Positions 6,238 to 13,029 of a stretch of DNA of 13,029 nt are shown here, piece by piece. Below the pieces are notes generated by a model that saw only the letters and a list, made by a program, of their open reading frames with translations, was not told the DNA's origin and searched no databases. Source of the stretch: Longibacter sp051155795 (GTDB lineage Bacteria > Bacteroidota > Rhodothermia > Rhodothermales > Salinibacteraceae); NCBI RefSeq assembly GCF_051155795.1, contig NZ_DAXETW010000126.1:1-13029 (forward strand). Reading direction: 5' to 3'. The position numbers and the translations under genes were made by a program. Numbering within the stretch: the stretch's first letter is position 1; the number at the start of each line of letters is the position of its first letter.

Positions 6238-7839
6238 TTACTGGGCGATCGCATCCGAGGGCGGGGCATTCACGTCCCACCATACTCGCTGGAGTGGCGT
6301 CTCAAGCGTCAGCGCCTCCGAAGCGTCCTGTCCGCCGAACTGGTTCTGCGCCGCGGCGGCGACGTTGCCCTGGTTCACCGAAAGCTCCGATTGCGGGTAG
6401 TCGTAGCGAAGCGGTACACCCGTTTCGCCAGCCTGAGCGTACGCGCCCTGGTTTCCGCCGGTCGGCGGCGTGATCCAGCCTTCGAAGTCCAGACGACGCC
6501 ATTCGCTCCATCCCTGGAGGCCCTGGAAGTAGAGAGCAATCCACTTCTGCTCTCCGAGCGCCTGGTAGTAATCGCTGCCCGCGTCGCTGCGGACGGCATT
6601 GACATAATCATCCGCCTTGGACGACTGATCGTCTACGTCCCACCAGCGCATCGAGGCGCGCATGGCGTCTTCGAGCAGGTTCACCGGATCGCCGGAGATG
6701 AGTCCTTTCTCAGCCGCTTCGGCGCGAATGAACAGCACTTCGTCGTAGTTCATCCACATGGCCATTGCGTCCGCTTTCACGAGACGCTCGCCCGGGCGGG
6801 AGAAGTACGCCGAGGGGAACGAGCTGTACAACGATTGCGCGTCAGCCTGCTGGAGGCCGAACGGGAATCCGCGGTACGTACCGTCGTTCGTTTCGGTGAA
6901 GTAGGTCGCCATCCGCGGGTCGTTGGTGCCGTACTGCATCATGGCATTCACGAACCGGTCGGCCGCATCGAAGTCATCACGGCCGGCTACGAAGCGGTTC
7001 TCGTAGATGTCGGAGCGGTGCTCGGCGCTGTTCTGGAAGCGAAAGAACGCATTATCGTCATTGCTCTGCATCGCATCGGCGTAGACGCTGGCGTCGGTCA
7101 GCACAGACTCGGCCTTCGACTGGTTGGCGTCGTACATCCGCATCGCGATACGCAGCTTCAGGGAGTTGGCAAACTTAATCCAGTCCGCCATCTCGCCCTG
7201 ATAGATGAAGTCGCCTTCCGGTCCCGGTGCGTCGGTGTCAATTTTGCCGAGCGCGGCGTCGAGCGTATCGATCATGGCCGGGTAGATCTCCGACTGCGGC
7301 GTGTACGCCGGGGAGAAGCTTTCCGAGCCTTTCAGCGCGTCGGCGTACGGGATATCGCCGTAGAAGTCGGTCAGGCGATGGAAGACGAACGTCTTCGTGA
7401 TCTGCGCGACGGCCTCATAATTCGCGAGGCCTTGCTCCTGCGCGCCCGACAGTGTAACGTTGAAGTTGTCCGGGTTCACAGCGATCTCCCGGATGCGCTC
7501 CAAATCACCGAGTGAGACGTACGGACCGCTCTCACGAATCCCTGCGCCCGAGGTAACCGGCGTGCCCCACGGTCTCGGAAATGCCGAGTACGTGCTTTCC
7601 GAGGGGTAAAAGTTCTGCGTAGTGTACTGCGCGAGCAGATTCGACCCGCGCATCATGTATTCATCATCGTAGAAGTTGCTTGAGATATCCCTGTGCGCGT
7701 TGGCGAGCAGGGCATCAAGGTCAGCGGTGGCTGTTGCGTTCGGGTTATCGTTCATCTTCGCCAGGTCGCATCCACTGACTAACATCAGCAGACCGAGCGC
7801 CCCCGCGAGGATCCCGAATGAGGAGAAGTAGCGTCTCAT
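6238..7839 (-). CDS. SusD/RagB-family outer-membrane lipoprotein (SusD-like_2 type)
   Basis: This surface lipoprotein would act as the lid and substrate-binding partner of the SusC-type receptor encoded just upstream. The 533-residue form starts at 7839 with a lipoprotein signal, MRRYFSSFGILAGALGLLML then VSGC, lipidated at Cys24. A longer in-frame start 56 codons upstream would overlap the receptor gene and bury the signal. Hallmarks of the SusD-like_2 branch are MNDNPNA (29-35), RLTDFYGDIPYADALKG (155-171), DWIKFANSLKLRIAMRM (219-235), VLFIRAEAAEKGLISGD (368-384), EQKWIALYFQGLQGWSEWRR (430-449) and LRYDYPQSELSVN (477-489). Length is normal and nothing appears broken. The family takes up diverse glycans, peptides or other oligomers; the substrate is not evident because no degradative enzyme is encoded nearby. 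Confidence 0.95.
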   Translation of the reverse strand: MRRYFSSFGILAGALGLLMLVSGCDLAKMNDNPNATATADLDALLANAHRDISSNFYDDEYMMRGSNLLAQYTTQNFYPSESTYSAFPRPWGTPVTSGAGIRESGPYVSLGDLERIREIAVNPDNFNVTLSGAQEQGLANYEAVAQITKTFVFHRLTDFYGDIPYADALKGSESFSPAYTPQSEIYPAMIDTLDAALGKIDTDAPGPEGDFIYQGEMADWIKFANSLKLRIAMRMYDANQSKAESVLTDASVYADAMQSNDDNAFFRFQNSAEHRSDIYENRFVAGRDDFDAADRFVNAMMQYGTNDPRMATYFTETNDGTYRGFPFGLQQADAQSLYSSFPSAYFSRPGERLVKADAMAMWMNYDEVLFIRAEAAEKGLISGDPVNLLEDAMRASMRWWDVDDQSSKADDYVNAVRSDAGSDYYQALGEQKWIALYFQGLQGWSEWRRLDFEGWITPPTGGNQGAYAQAGETGVPLRYDYPQSELSVNQGNVAAAAQNQFGGQDASEALTLETPLQRVWWDVNAPPSDAIAQ

Positions 7840-7898
7840 ATCAAAGGTTCGTACGTGGAATGGTGCGTAACAGTGCAGGGCTGCGCGTGCCATCCTCG

Positions 7899-7923
7899 CC
7901 CGGCCCGCGTCGCGCGGACCGGG
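7899..7923 (-). other. Intercistronic hairpin between the SusC- and SusD-type genes
   Basis: In the 106-base gap after the receptor stop, the - strand RNA can form an 11-bp stem (bases 7899-7909 with 7913-7923) with one G-U pair and a 3-base loop. The stem is almost all G/C. No T tract follows. The position suggests control of the relative amounts of receptor and lipoprotein through partial attenuation or protection of the upstream message from 3' decay. Confidence 0.5.
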
Positions 7924-7945
7924 GCGTGGACGACGGGGCCAGTCA

Positions 7946-10900
7946 CTAGAACTGGAGGTTGACGCGGAAGCCAATCTGGCGCTGAGGCGGAATCTGTCCG
8001 GCCTCATAGCCCTGGAAGTTCCCCGCGGAGAGCGTCAGCGAGGGGTCGATGTTGGGCGCTTTCTTGTAGAGAATCGCCAGGTTGCGACCCGTCGCGGAAA
8101 CGTTCAGACGCTCCACCGGGGTGTTCGCGAACCACTTCTGGGGCAGCGTATAGCTGATCACCACCTCCTGAAGCTTGATGTAAGTCGCGTCGTAGAGGAA
8201 GATCTCCGAGCGCGGCCCGAAGAAGTTATTCTTCCAGAAGGCAGCACTACTGATCGGACCCACGGCTTCGCCGAAGTCCGTGTAGGAGCCGTCTTCGTTT
8301 TGCACGACACCATCCGGGATGACCCCCGTCTCACGCTGCGCGCCGGAAACCGTCTCCTCGAGGAGACCGCTGTAGACGCCGAACGTGTTGGAGAGGGACC
8401 AGATGTCTCCACCCTTCTGCCCTTCGAAGAGGGCGCTGAGCGAGAGTCCCTTGTACGAGAGGCGCGTGCTCACGCCACCGGTCCAGTCAGGCTGGTAGTT
8501 TCCGATGACCTGATTATTCTGCGTGGCGCGAGGAACGCCGGAGCCGGTGTACACGATCTCCCCTGCGTCGTTACGGACGAGCGCCGTGCCGTAGATGGCT
8601 CCGTACTGCTGACCGACCTGCGCGACCACGTCGGGCCCGAAGGCGCCGTCGCCAATCACGTATGTATCGGTTCCCTCACGCAGCTCCTGAATCTCACCTT
8701 CGTTCTTGGACCAGTTGACGGACAGGTCCCACTGGAAGTCCTCCGTGAGAACCGGAGTACCGCCAAGCTGAACCTCCCATCCCTTGTTCAGGATGGAACC
8801 CGCGTTGACGAGGGCCGACTCGTAACCGGACGCCGGCGACACGGTGAGCGGGAGAATCTGATTCTCCGTCACGTCGCGGTAGTACGTCACGTCCAGGCTG
8901 GCGCGGTTCTGGAAGAACTCCAGCTCCGTTCCGAGTTCGACACCGGTCGTAATTTCCGGCTCGAGCTCTGAGTTGTTAAGGTCGCGCAGCAAGCGCAGGA
9001 GCGGTTGTCCAGCCAGCGGCGGCTCTCCCGGGTAGATCGTGGAGAGGCGGTACGGGTCCGTGTCGTTACCGACGCGGGCCAGGCTGGCACGCACCTTACC
9101 GAACGACAGGATGTCCTGATCTTCGAAGACCTCAAGGCCTGAGAAGACAAACGACGTCGAGATCGACGGGTAGAGATAGGAATTGTTATCCTCCGGTAGC
9201 GTGGACGACCAGTCATTACGGATCGTACCCGTCAGGTAGACAAGGTCATTGTACCCGAGGTTGGCTGAGCCGTATACCGAGTAGACCGCGTTCTGCTCGA
9301 AGCGATCCACCACGCTCGGACGACCGATCGAGTTTTCGAGGGTGTATACCTGCGCAGAGGCAAGGCCGCCGGCGGTCGAGCCGAAGTTGCGCTCGAACGT
9401 TTCCCAGCGGACGCGTGAAGCAGCGAACCCGTCGAAGTCGATCGACTCCGTGAGGTCGGTCGCGTAATCAACCTTCAGCTCCGAGTTGACCTCCTGAACC
9501 TCCAGGATGTCTTCCGTAAAGTCGGATTCCTCAGACGAAATCTTCGCCACACGCTCCTGACGACGCTCCGTACGATGGTCCGTCGTCACGAGGAAGCTGG
9601 CACCGAGGTCCTCCTGGAAGTCGTAGTTGATCTGCACCTTCCCGAAGAGACGCTGGCTGTCGTCGGACTGGTAGTTCTCATAGCGGCCGACGTACGGGTT
9701 GTCCGTGTACTGGAACGTGCCCGTTTGGGCGCCCTCGATGCCCGCGAAGTTCCAGCCACGCTGGATCCGACCGGGCCGGGCATAATCGCGCATGTAGCTG
9801 TCTTCGCCAAGGTCGAGCTGGCGTTGACCGAACGTATTGAACTGCGCAAAGGCGTTCTCCGCGAACCCGTATCCGGTACCAGACCGTCCGCGCGCCTCAT
9901 CATAGGTGTAACGCGCCACGGCCGTCGCGGTCAGCTTGTCGCTGAGGTCAACCGAGCCGTTGAAGCCAAACTGATAACGATCCATCTGGCTGTATGGCAT
10001 CACCCCTTCCATGTTGATGTTGCTCAGGTTGACGCGGTAGTTGTACGTTTCCGCACCCTGCGCCATGGAGAGGTCCGTCGAGTAGCGGGTTCCCGTCTGC
10101 AGGAAGCTCTCGATGTTATCCGGGTGGGCCTGCCAGGGCGTGGTCTGACCCAGAAGGCCATTCACGTCGTCCCAGCTGTACCACTGACGTACCTCACGGC
10201 CGTCCATCCGGGGTCCCCAGGACTCATCGGTAGCGTAGTCAGCTACCAGCTGGTCGTCCTGACCGTTCACCTGCTCGGAGAGGCTGAAGTCGCCGTCGAG
10301 CGTACGGAACGCGCTGCTCGGAGCACCGCCGCCGTACTGGTTCTGGTAGTCCATGAACTCGTAGGCGTTCGAGAACTGAACGCCCGAGCTGAAGGAGACG
10401 CCGATGCCTTCGCGGCCTTCACCGTCTTTGGTGGTAATCTGGATCACGCCGTTCGATCCACGCGAACCGTAAAGCGCCGCAGCGGAGGGTCCCTTCAGGA
10501 TGGAGACCGACTTGACGTTGTTCGGATTAACGATCGAGGCGGCGTTACCGTAGTCGAATCCACCGCTACCCTCGCTCTGACCGTTGCTGGTCGAGGTCGT
10601 GGAGTTGTCGATCGGAATCCCGTCGATCACGATGAGGGGCTGGTTATTGCCCGTCAGCGAGCTGATGCCGCGGAGGACAATATTGCTTGAACCGCCCATC
10701 GTACTCGACGACTTGATCGACGCACCGGCGACCCGTCCCTGCAGGGAGTTGATGAAGTTGTCGTTCTCCACCTGGGCGAGCTCATCGCCCTCCACCTGCT
10801 GAACGGATGAAGACACCGAGCGGGCACTCCGCTCGACACCAAGGGCCGTCACGACCACGTCGCCCATCTCCACGGTCTGCGGAGCAAGCGCGAAGTCGAG

Positions 10901-11194
10901 CGTCACCGTTTCACCGGCGTCGACGGTCACCTCCTGGGATTTCTCCAGAAAACCGACGAACGACGCCGTCACGGTGTAATCGCCGGCGGGAACCGACGCG
11001 ATTTCGTACGAGCCGGACGCATCGGTCGCGGCCCCTACGCTAATGCCTTGAACAACGACGTTTGCCCCGGGAATGGACCCGCCGTTGGTACTGTCGGTGA
11101 CAACGCCTTCAATGGTGCCGGTATCTTGAGCCAGCGACCATCCCGGCGCCACCAACAACAGCACAAGGGCTGCGGTAAGTAGCTTTCGTAACAT
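7946..11194 (-). CDS. SusC/RagA-family TonB-linked outer-membrane receptor
   Basis: This 1082-residue beta-barrel transporter imports large substrates across the outer membrane using TonB energy, together with a SusD lipoprotein. The start at 11194 is set by the signal peptide MLRKLLTAALVLLLVAPGWS with cleavage near LAQ-D; an in-frame ATG 46 codons upstream would bury it. Residues ~26-105 are the carboxypeptidase-regulatory-like domain (GTIEGVVTDSTNGGSIPGAN, ATDASGSYEIASVPAGDYTV) typical of SusC proteins. A TonB-box-like segment EMGDVVVTALG (109-119) follows. The plug domain contains LQGRVAGASI (151-160), NIVLRGISSL (171-180) and PLIVIDGIPID (186-196). The remainder is a repetitive beta-barrel ending QRQIGFRVNLQF, with the terminal Phe expected for outer-membrane insertion. 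Length is normal and the frame unbroken. It is first of a three-gene operon with the SusD-like and FAS1 genes. No STN domain is seen, so anti-sigma signalling is unlikely. Confidence 0.96.
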   Translation of the reverse strand: MLRKLLTAALVLLLVAPGWSLAQDTGTIEGVVTDSTNGGSIPGANVVVQGISVGAATDASGSYEIASVPAGDYTVTASFVGFLEKSQEVTVDAGETVTLDFALAPQTVEMGDVVVTALGVERSARSVSSSVQQVEGDELAQVENDNFINSLQGRVAGASIKSSSTMGGSSNIVLRGISSLTGNNQPLIVIDGIPIDNSTTSTSNGQSEGSGGFDYGNAASIVNPNNVKSVSILKGPSAAALYGSRGSNGVIQITTKDGEGREGIGVSFSSGVQFSNAYEFMDYQNQYGGGAPSSAFRTLDGDFSLSEQVNGQDDQLVADYATDESWGPRMDGREVRQWYSWDDVNGLLGQTTPWQAHPDNIESFLQTGTRYSTDLSMAQGAETYNYRVNLSNINMEGVMPYSQMDRYQFGFNGSVDLSDKLTATAVARYTYDEARGRSGTGYGFAENAFAQFNTFGQRQLDLGEDSYMRDYARPGRIQRGWNFAGIEGAQTGTFQYTDNPYVGRYENYQSDDSQRLFGKVQINYDFQEDLGASFLVTTDHRTERRQERVAKISSEESDFTEDILEVQEVNSELKVDYATDLTESIDFDGFAASRVRWETFERNFGSTAGGLASAQVYTLENSIGRPSVVDRFEQNAVYSVYGSANLGYNDLVYLTGTIRNDWSSTLPEDNNSYLYPSISTSFVFSGLEVFEDQDILSFGKVRASLARVGNDTDPYRLSTIYPGEPPLAGQPLLRLLRDLNNSELEPEITTGVELGTELEFFQNRASLDVTYYRDVTENQILPLTVSPASGYESALVNAGSILNKGWEVQLGGTPVLTEDFQWDLSVNWSKNEGEIQELREGTDTYVIGDGAFGPDVVAQVGQQYGAIYGTALVRNDAGEIVYTGSGVPRATQNNQVIGNYQPDWTGGVSTRLSYKGLSLSALFEGQKGGDIWSLSNTFGVYSGLLEETVSGAQRETGVIPDGVVQNEDGSYTDFGEAVGPISSAAFWKNNFFGPRSEIFLYDATYIKLQEVVISYTLPQKWFANTPVERLNVSATGRNLAILYKKAPNIDPSLTLSAGNFQGYEAGQIPPQRQIGFRVNLQF

Positions 11195-11470
11195 AATGTG
11201 GGAAGTCTCACTAAACGAGGAGTTGGAACGAGTGAATCCCGGATCCACAGACAAATGCGCCCCCTTCGGGGATCGGGATTCGGAGAATGCGCCGCGTACG
11301 ACATGCAGCACACAACACAAGGCTATCGACACTCAGTAACCGCGACCGTGTGAGCTCATCGCGATAAATAATGCACCGTCGAAACGGTCGATAGCAGGGG
11401 GACGACAGCAGGATCGCAGACGCAACCGCCACCTAAGGGCAGCGGCAGACGACCATCTGCTGCACTTCCC

Positions 11471-11514
11471 CTCGACAGAGACGTCGTCGAGAGGACGTGC
11501 CGGCGGAACCGGCA
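11471..11514. other. Tandem hairpins in the receptor upstream region
   Basis: Two adjacent inverted repeats occur: ctcgac (11471-11476) with gtcgag (11486-11491), and tgccgg (11498-11503) with ccggca (11509-11514). They lie about 280-320 bases before the receptor start. They could be leader RNA structure if transcription begins upstream; otherwise they may be chance in GC-rich DNA. Confidence 0.3.
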
Positions 11515-12010
11515 GAACAACGAGCGAATCGCACCTGGAAAACCATCGGTGATGAAATCACGCGCTTCGGTCCTGTGGAGATATCGCCGGAGTGTCGGAG
11601 CCACCGTAACGACGACCAAAAACCGACACCCGTTACGCCGGACATCGTCATCCGATACCCAGTCGGGTGCGTACACATCGGTTCTGGAGGTCGCTACATC
11701 CTCAGCCGTAACATTTCCGCGTACCGTGCAACGGAATGCGGATAGGGTTCCCGGCCGAGATATGCTCAACACGTAATTCAACGTAACAGACCCTTAATAC
11801 AACATCAAAGGGTTTTCCGTCCCTCGGTGGTAGGCTTCATCCATGCCCGGGAGCAAGGGTGGACATCAAAACCGGATCTGTGGCATTCAGAGGCGCTTAT
11901 TCGCCCGCTTTATCCGAAACGAGCCAAAGGCGCCCCTTACTTTCTTCGCGCACCCTTCACAAATCGGGTTTTCCAGATTTCGACGGGACGAATGACAGAT
12001 TGACCGTCGG

Positions 12011-12047
12011 AAAAAATTCATCCCTGCCATCGTCGTGATGACAGGGA
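12011..12047 (-). terminator. Probable rho-independent terminator of fabH
   Basis: Reading the - strand, bases 12047-12038 pair with 12030-12021 in a 10-bp stem with one G-U pair (tccctgtcat / atggcaggga) and a 7-base loop. After five bases (atgaa) there is a run of six T (12016-12011). It lies 133 bases after the fabH stop. The gap between stem and T run is slightly longer than ideal. Confidence 0.55.
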
Positions 12048-12180
12048 GATAGAGTACGACCCATCGGCTTCGCGATAACGCCCGACCCGTATTGCACCGA
12101 GCGCCCCTACCGATGCAGCAAATACGATCCATGCGTGTCCCGGGCACGGATCACATGGTAAACGATAAGCGACGAAGGGA

Positions 12181-13029
12181 TCAGACCCTGGCTTCGGTCA
12201 GCGCGGTTTTACGCTCCGGCCCGGCCGTCACGGATGCCAGTGCCGGCATGGTCGTGGATAGCTGGAAAATAGCAGAAGCCCAGGTGAGTCCCGCCCCGAA
12301 AGCCACAAACGCGATGGTGTCCCCCGGCCGGGCTCGCCCCTCATCCAGCGCCTCGGCAAGGGCGAGAGGAACGCTGGCGGCCGAGGTATTGCCGTAGCGA
12401 TCGACGTTTACGACCACCTTCTCGTGCGGAAGCCCCGCCTCGTTGGCTGCGTACTCGATGATGCGCGCATTGGCTTGGTGCGGAACGAAGAGGTCAATGT
12501 CGTCCACCGTCCGATCGGCACGGCTCAGGGCTTCGTCCAGCGCGGCCCCCATGATCCTCGTGGCGAAGCGAAAGACCTCGCGGCCATTCATCTTCACGTT
12601 GTACTCGTTCGCATCCAGTCGCTCGTGCGTGAGTGGGTACGCGACGCCGCCAGCCGGAACGATGATGTCTTCGGCCCCGCTTCCATCCGATCCGAGTACG
12701 TGCCCCAATATGCCGGCGGGCTCCTCGGACGCCTGTACTACCACTGCACCGGACCCGTCGCCGAAAAGAACGGCCGTGCCCCGGTTCTCCCAGCTCAGCC
12801 AGCGACTGATCAGTTCCGTCCCGACCACGAGGATGTTTTCGTACGCCCCGGTTTTGATGAACTGCTCCGCCGTCACAAGCGCGTACACCCAACCGGTGCA
12901 TCCGACGGTGATCTGCATTGCACCGACACCCGGCGCACCGAGTCCGTGCTGAACCTGACTCGAAACGGGGGGCGTAAGATAATCCGGTGAGGAGGAGGCA
13001 ACGAGAATCAGGTCCAGATCCTCCGGCTC
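12181..13029 (-). CDS. fabH: 3-oxoacyl-ACP synthase III (KAS III/FabH family), N-terminus beyond window edge
   Basis: This cytoplasmic thiolase-fold enzyme condenses an acyl-CoA primer with malonyl-ACP to start type II fatty acid synthesis. The frame is open to the right edge: residues before the first internal ATG read EPEDLDLILVASSSPDYLTP and then PVSSQVQHGLG, a standard FabH block, so the gene continues beyond 13029. About 70 residues appear missing. The catalytic triad is complete: Cys in VGCTGWVYAL (codon 12900-12898), His in FVPHQANARI (12480-12478) and Asn in RYGNTSAASVPLAL (12390-12388). LFGDGSGAVVV and FVAFGAGLTWASAIFQL are also conserved. The nucleophile context VGCTGW differs from the common AACSGF, and about 25 residues follow the usual C-terminus. 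The family also includes homologues that make secondary metabolites or alkenes, so a housekeeping role is likely but not proven. A probable terminator lies downstream. Confidence 0.9.
   Translation of the reverse strand, partial: EPEDLDLILVASSSPDYLTPPVSSQVQHGLGAPGVGAMQITVGCTGWVYALVTAEQFIKTGAYENILVVGTELISRWLSWENRGTAVLFGDGSGAVVVQASEEPAGILGHVLGSDGSGAEDIIVPAGGVAYPLTHERLDANEYNVKMNGREVFRFATRIMGAALDEALSRADRTVDDIDLFVPHQANARIIEYAANEAGLPHEKVVVNVDRYGNTSAASVPLALAEALDEGRARPGDTIAFVAFGAGLTWASAIFQLSTTMPALASVTAGPERKTALTEARV

Larger units (their letters stand above)
11195..12180. other. Long non-coding stretch upstream of the receptor gene, downstream of fabH
   Basis: These 986 bases contain no reading frame I can believe: the longest (- strand 11356-11781 and 11887-12147) show no known domain, and the latter crosses a terminator-like hairpin. 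The receptor promoter should lie here. An AT-rich patch, gataaataat (11363-11372), preceded on the - strand by the small hairpin 11375-11388 (accgt / acggt), is the best candidate promoter area, about 170 bases before the start codon. I found no clean match to the Bacteroidota -7/-33 consensus. A weak 6-bp stem with a T run on the + strand (11790-11816) and tandem hairpins at 11471-11514 are also present. No tRNA, riboswitch or mobile element signature was recognised. Confidence 0.6.

Noticed and set aside
6184..7515. Long + strand frame of 443 codons opposite the SusD-like gene
   Set aside because: It is a mirror of the SusD-like gene, rich in Arg/Val/His with no domain; the minus strand carries all family motifs.
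9575..10690. 371-codon + strand frame inside the receptor gene
   Set aside because: Antisense shadow of the SusC-type gene, with repetitive Val/Arg/Glu composition and no recognisable fold.
11356..11781. 141-codon minus-strand frame in the gene-free region
   Set aside because: No domain, signal peptide or compositional match to real genes of the window; overlapping frames on both strands are equally open.
11887..12147. 86-codon minus-strand frame with CxxC-like ICEGCAKK
   Set aside because: It crosses the probable fabH terminator stem, and a single CxxC is weak support; no family recognised.

Overview
The window looks like chromosomal DNA from a GC-rich, probably halophilic member of the Bacteroidota/Rhodothermota lineage (Salinibacter-like). 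Three observations support this. There is a paired SusC/RagA receptor and SusD/RagB lipoprotein. Start codons lack Shine-Dalgarno sequences. The predicted surface proteins are strongly acidic, and one carries a C-terminal module I recall mainly from haloarchaea. The species cannot be fixed from the sequence alone.

Left part, + strand (1-4520). The 3' part of a heme O synthase gene (ctaB, cut by the window edge) is followed by an ABC exporter pair, ATPase then ABC-2 permease. Next come the 23S rRNA/tRNA methyltransferase gene rlmN and a short FmdB-family gene whose zinc-binding cysteines are mostly lost. A strong intrinsic terminator closes this side at 4593-4630. A second hairpin at 4807-4842 faces the converging minus-strand operon.

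Middle part, - strand (11194 down to 4903). Three genes form an outer-membrane uptake/binding operon: a SusC-type TonB-dependent receptor, a SusD-like_2 lipoprotein, and a lipoprotein with an unrecognised N-terminal beta-rich region, one FAS1 (fasciclin) domain and a C-terminal DUF7282-like domain. The receptor and SusD protein would form the transport complex. The third protein is best read as an accessory surface adhesin or binding protein. No hydrolase, sigma/anti-sigma pair or other regulator is visible beside them, so the substrate is unknown. A GC-rich hairpin sits in each of the two intercistronic gaps.

Right part (11195-13029, - strand). A 986-base stretch without a convincing gene separates the receptor from a fabH-type 3-oxoacyl-ACP synthase III gene that runs off the right edge. 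It contains a plausible fabH terminator and several hairpins, and probably the receptor promoter.

No mobile elements, CRISPR arrays, tRNA or rRNA genes were seen. The most distinctive content is the SusC-SusD-FAS1/DUF7282 operon with its hairpins. I see no clear case for an entirely new system.
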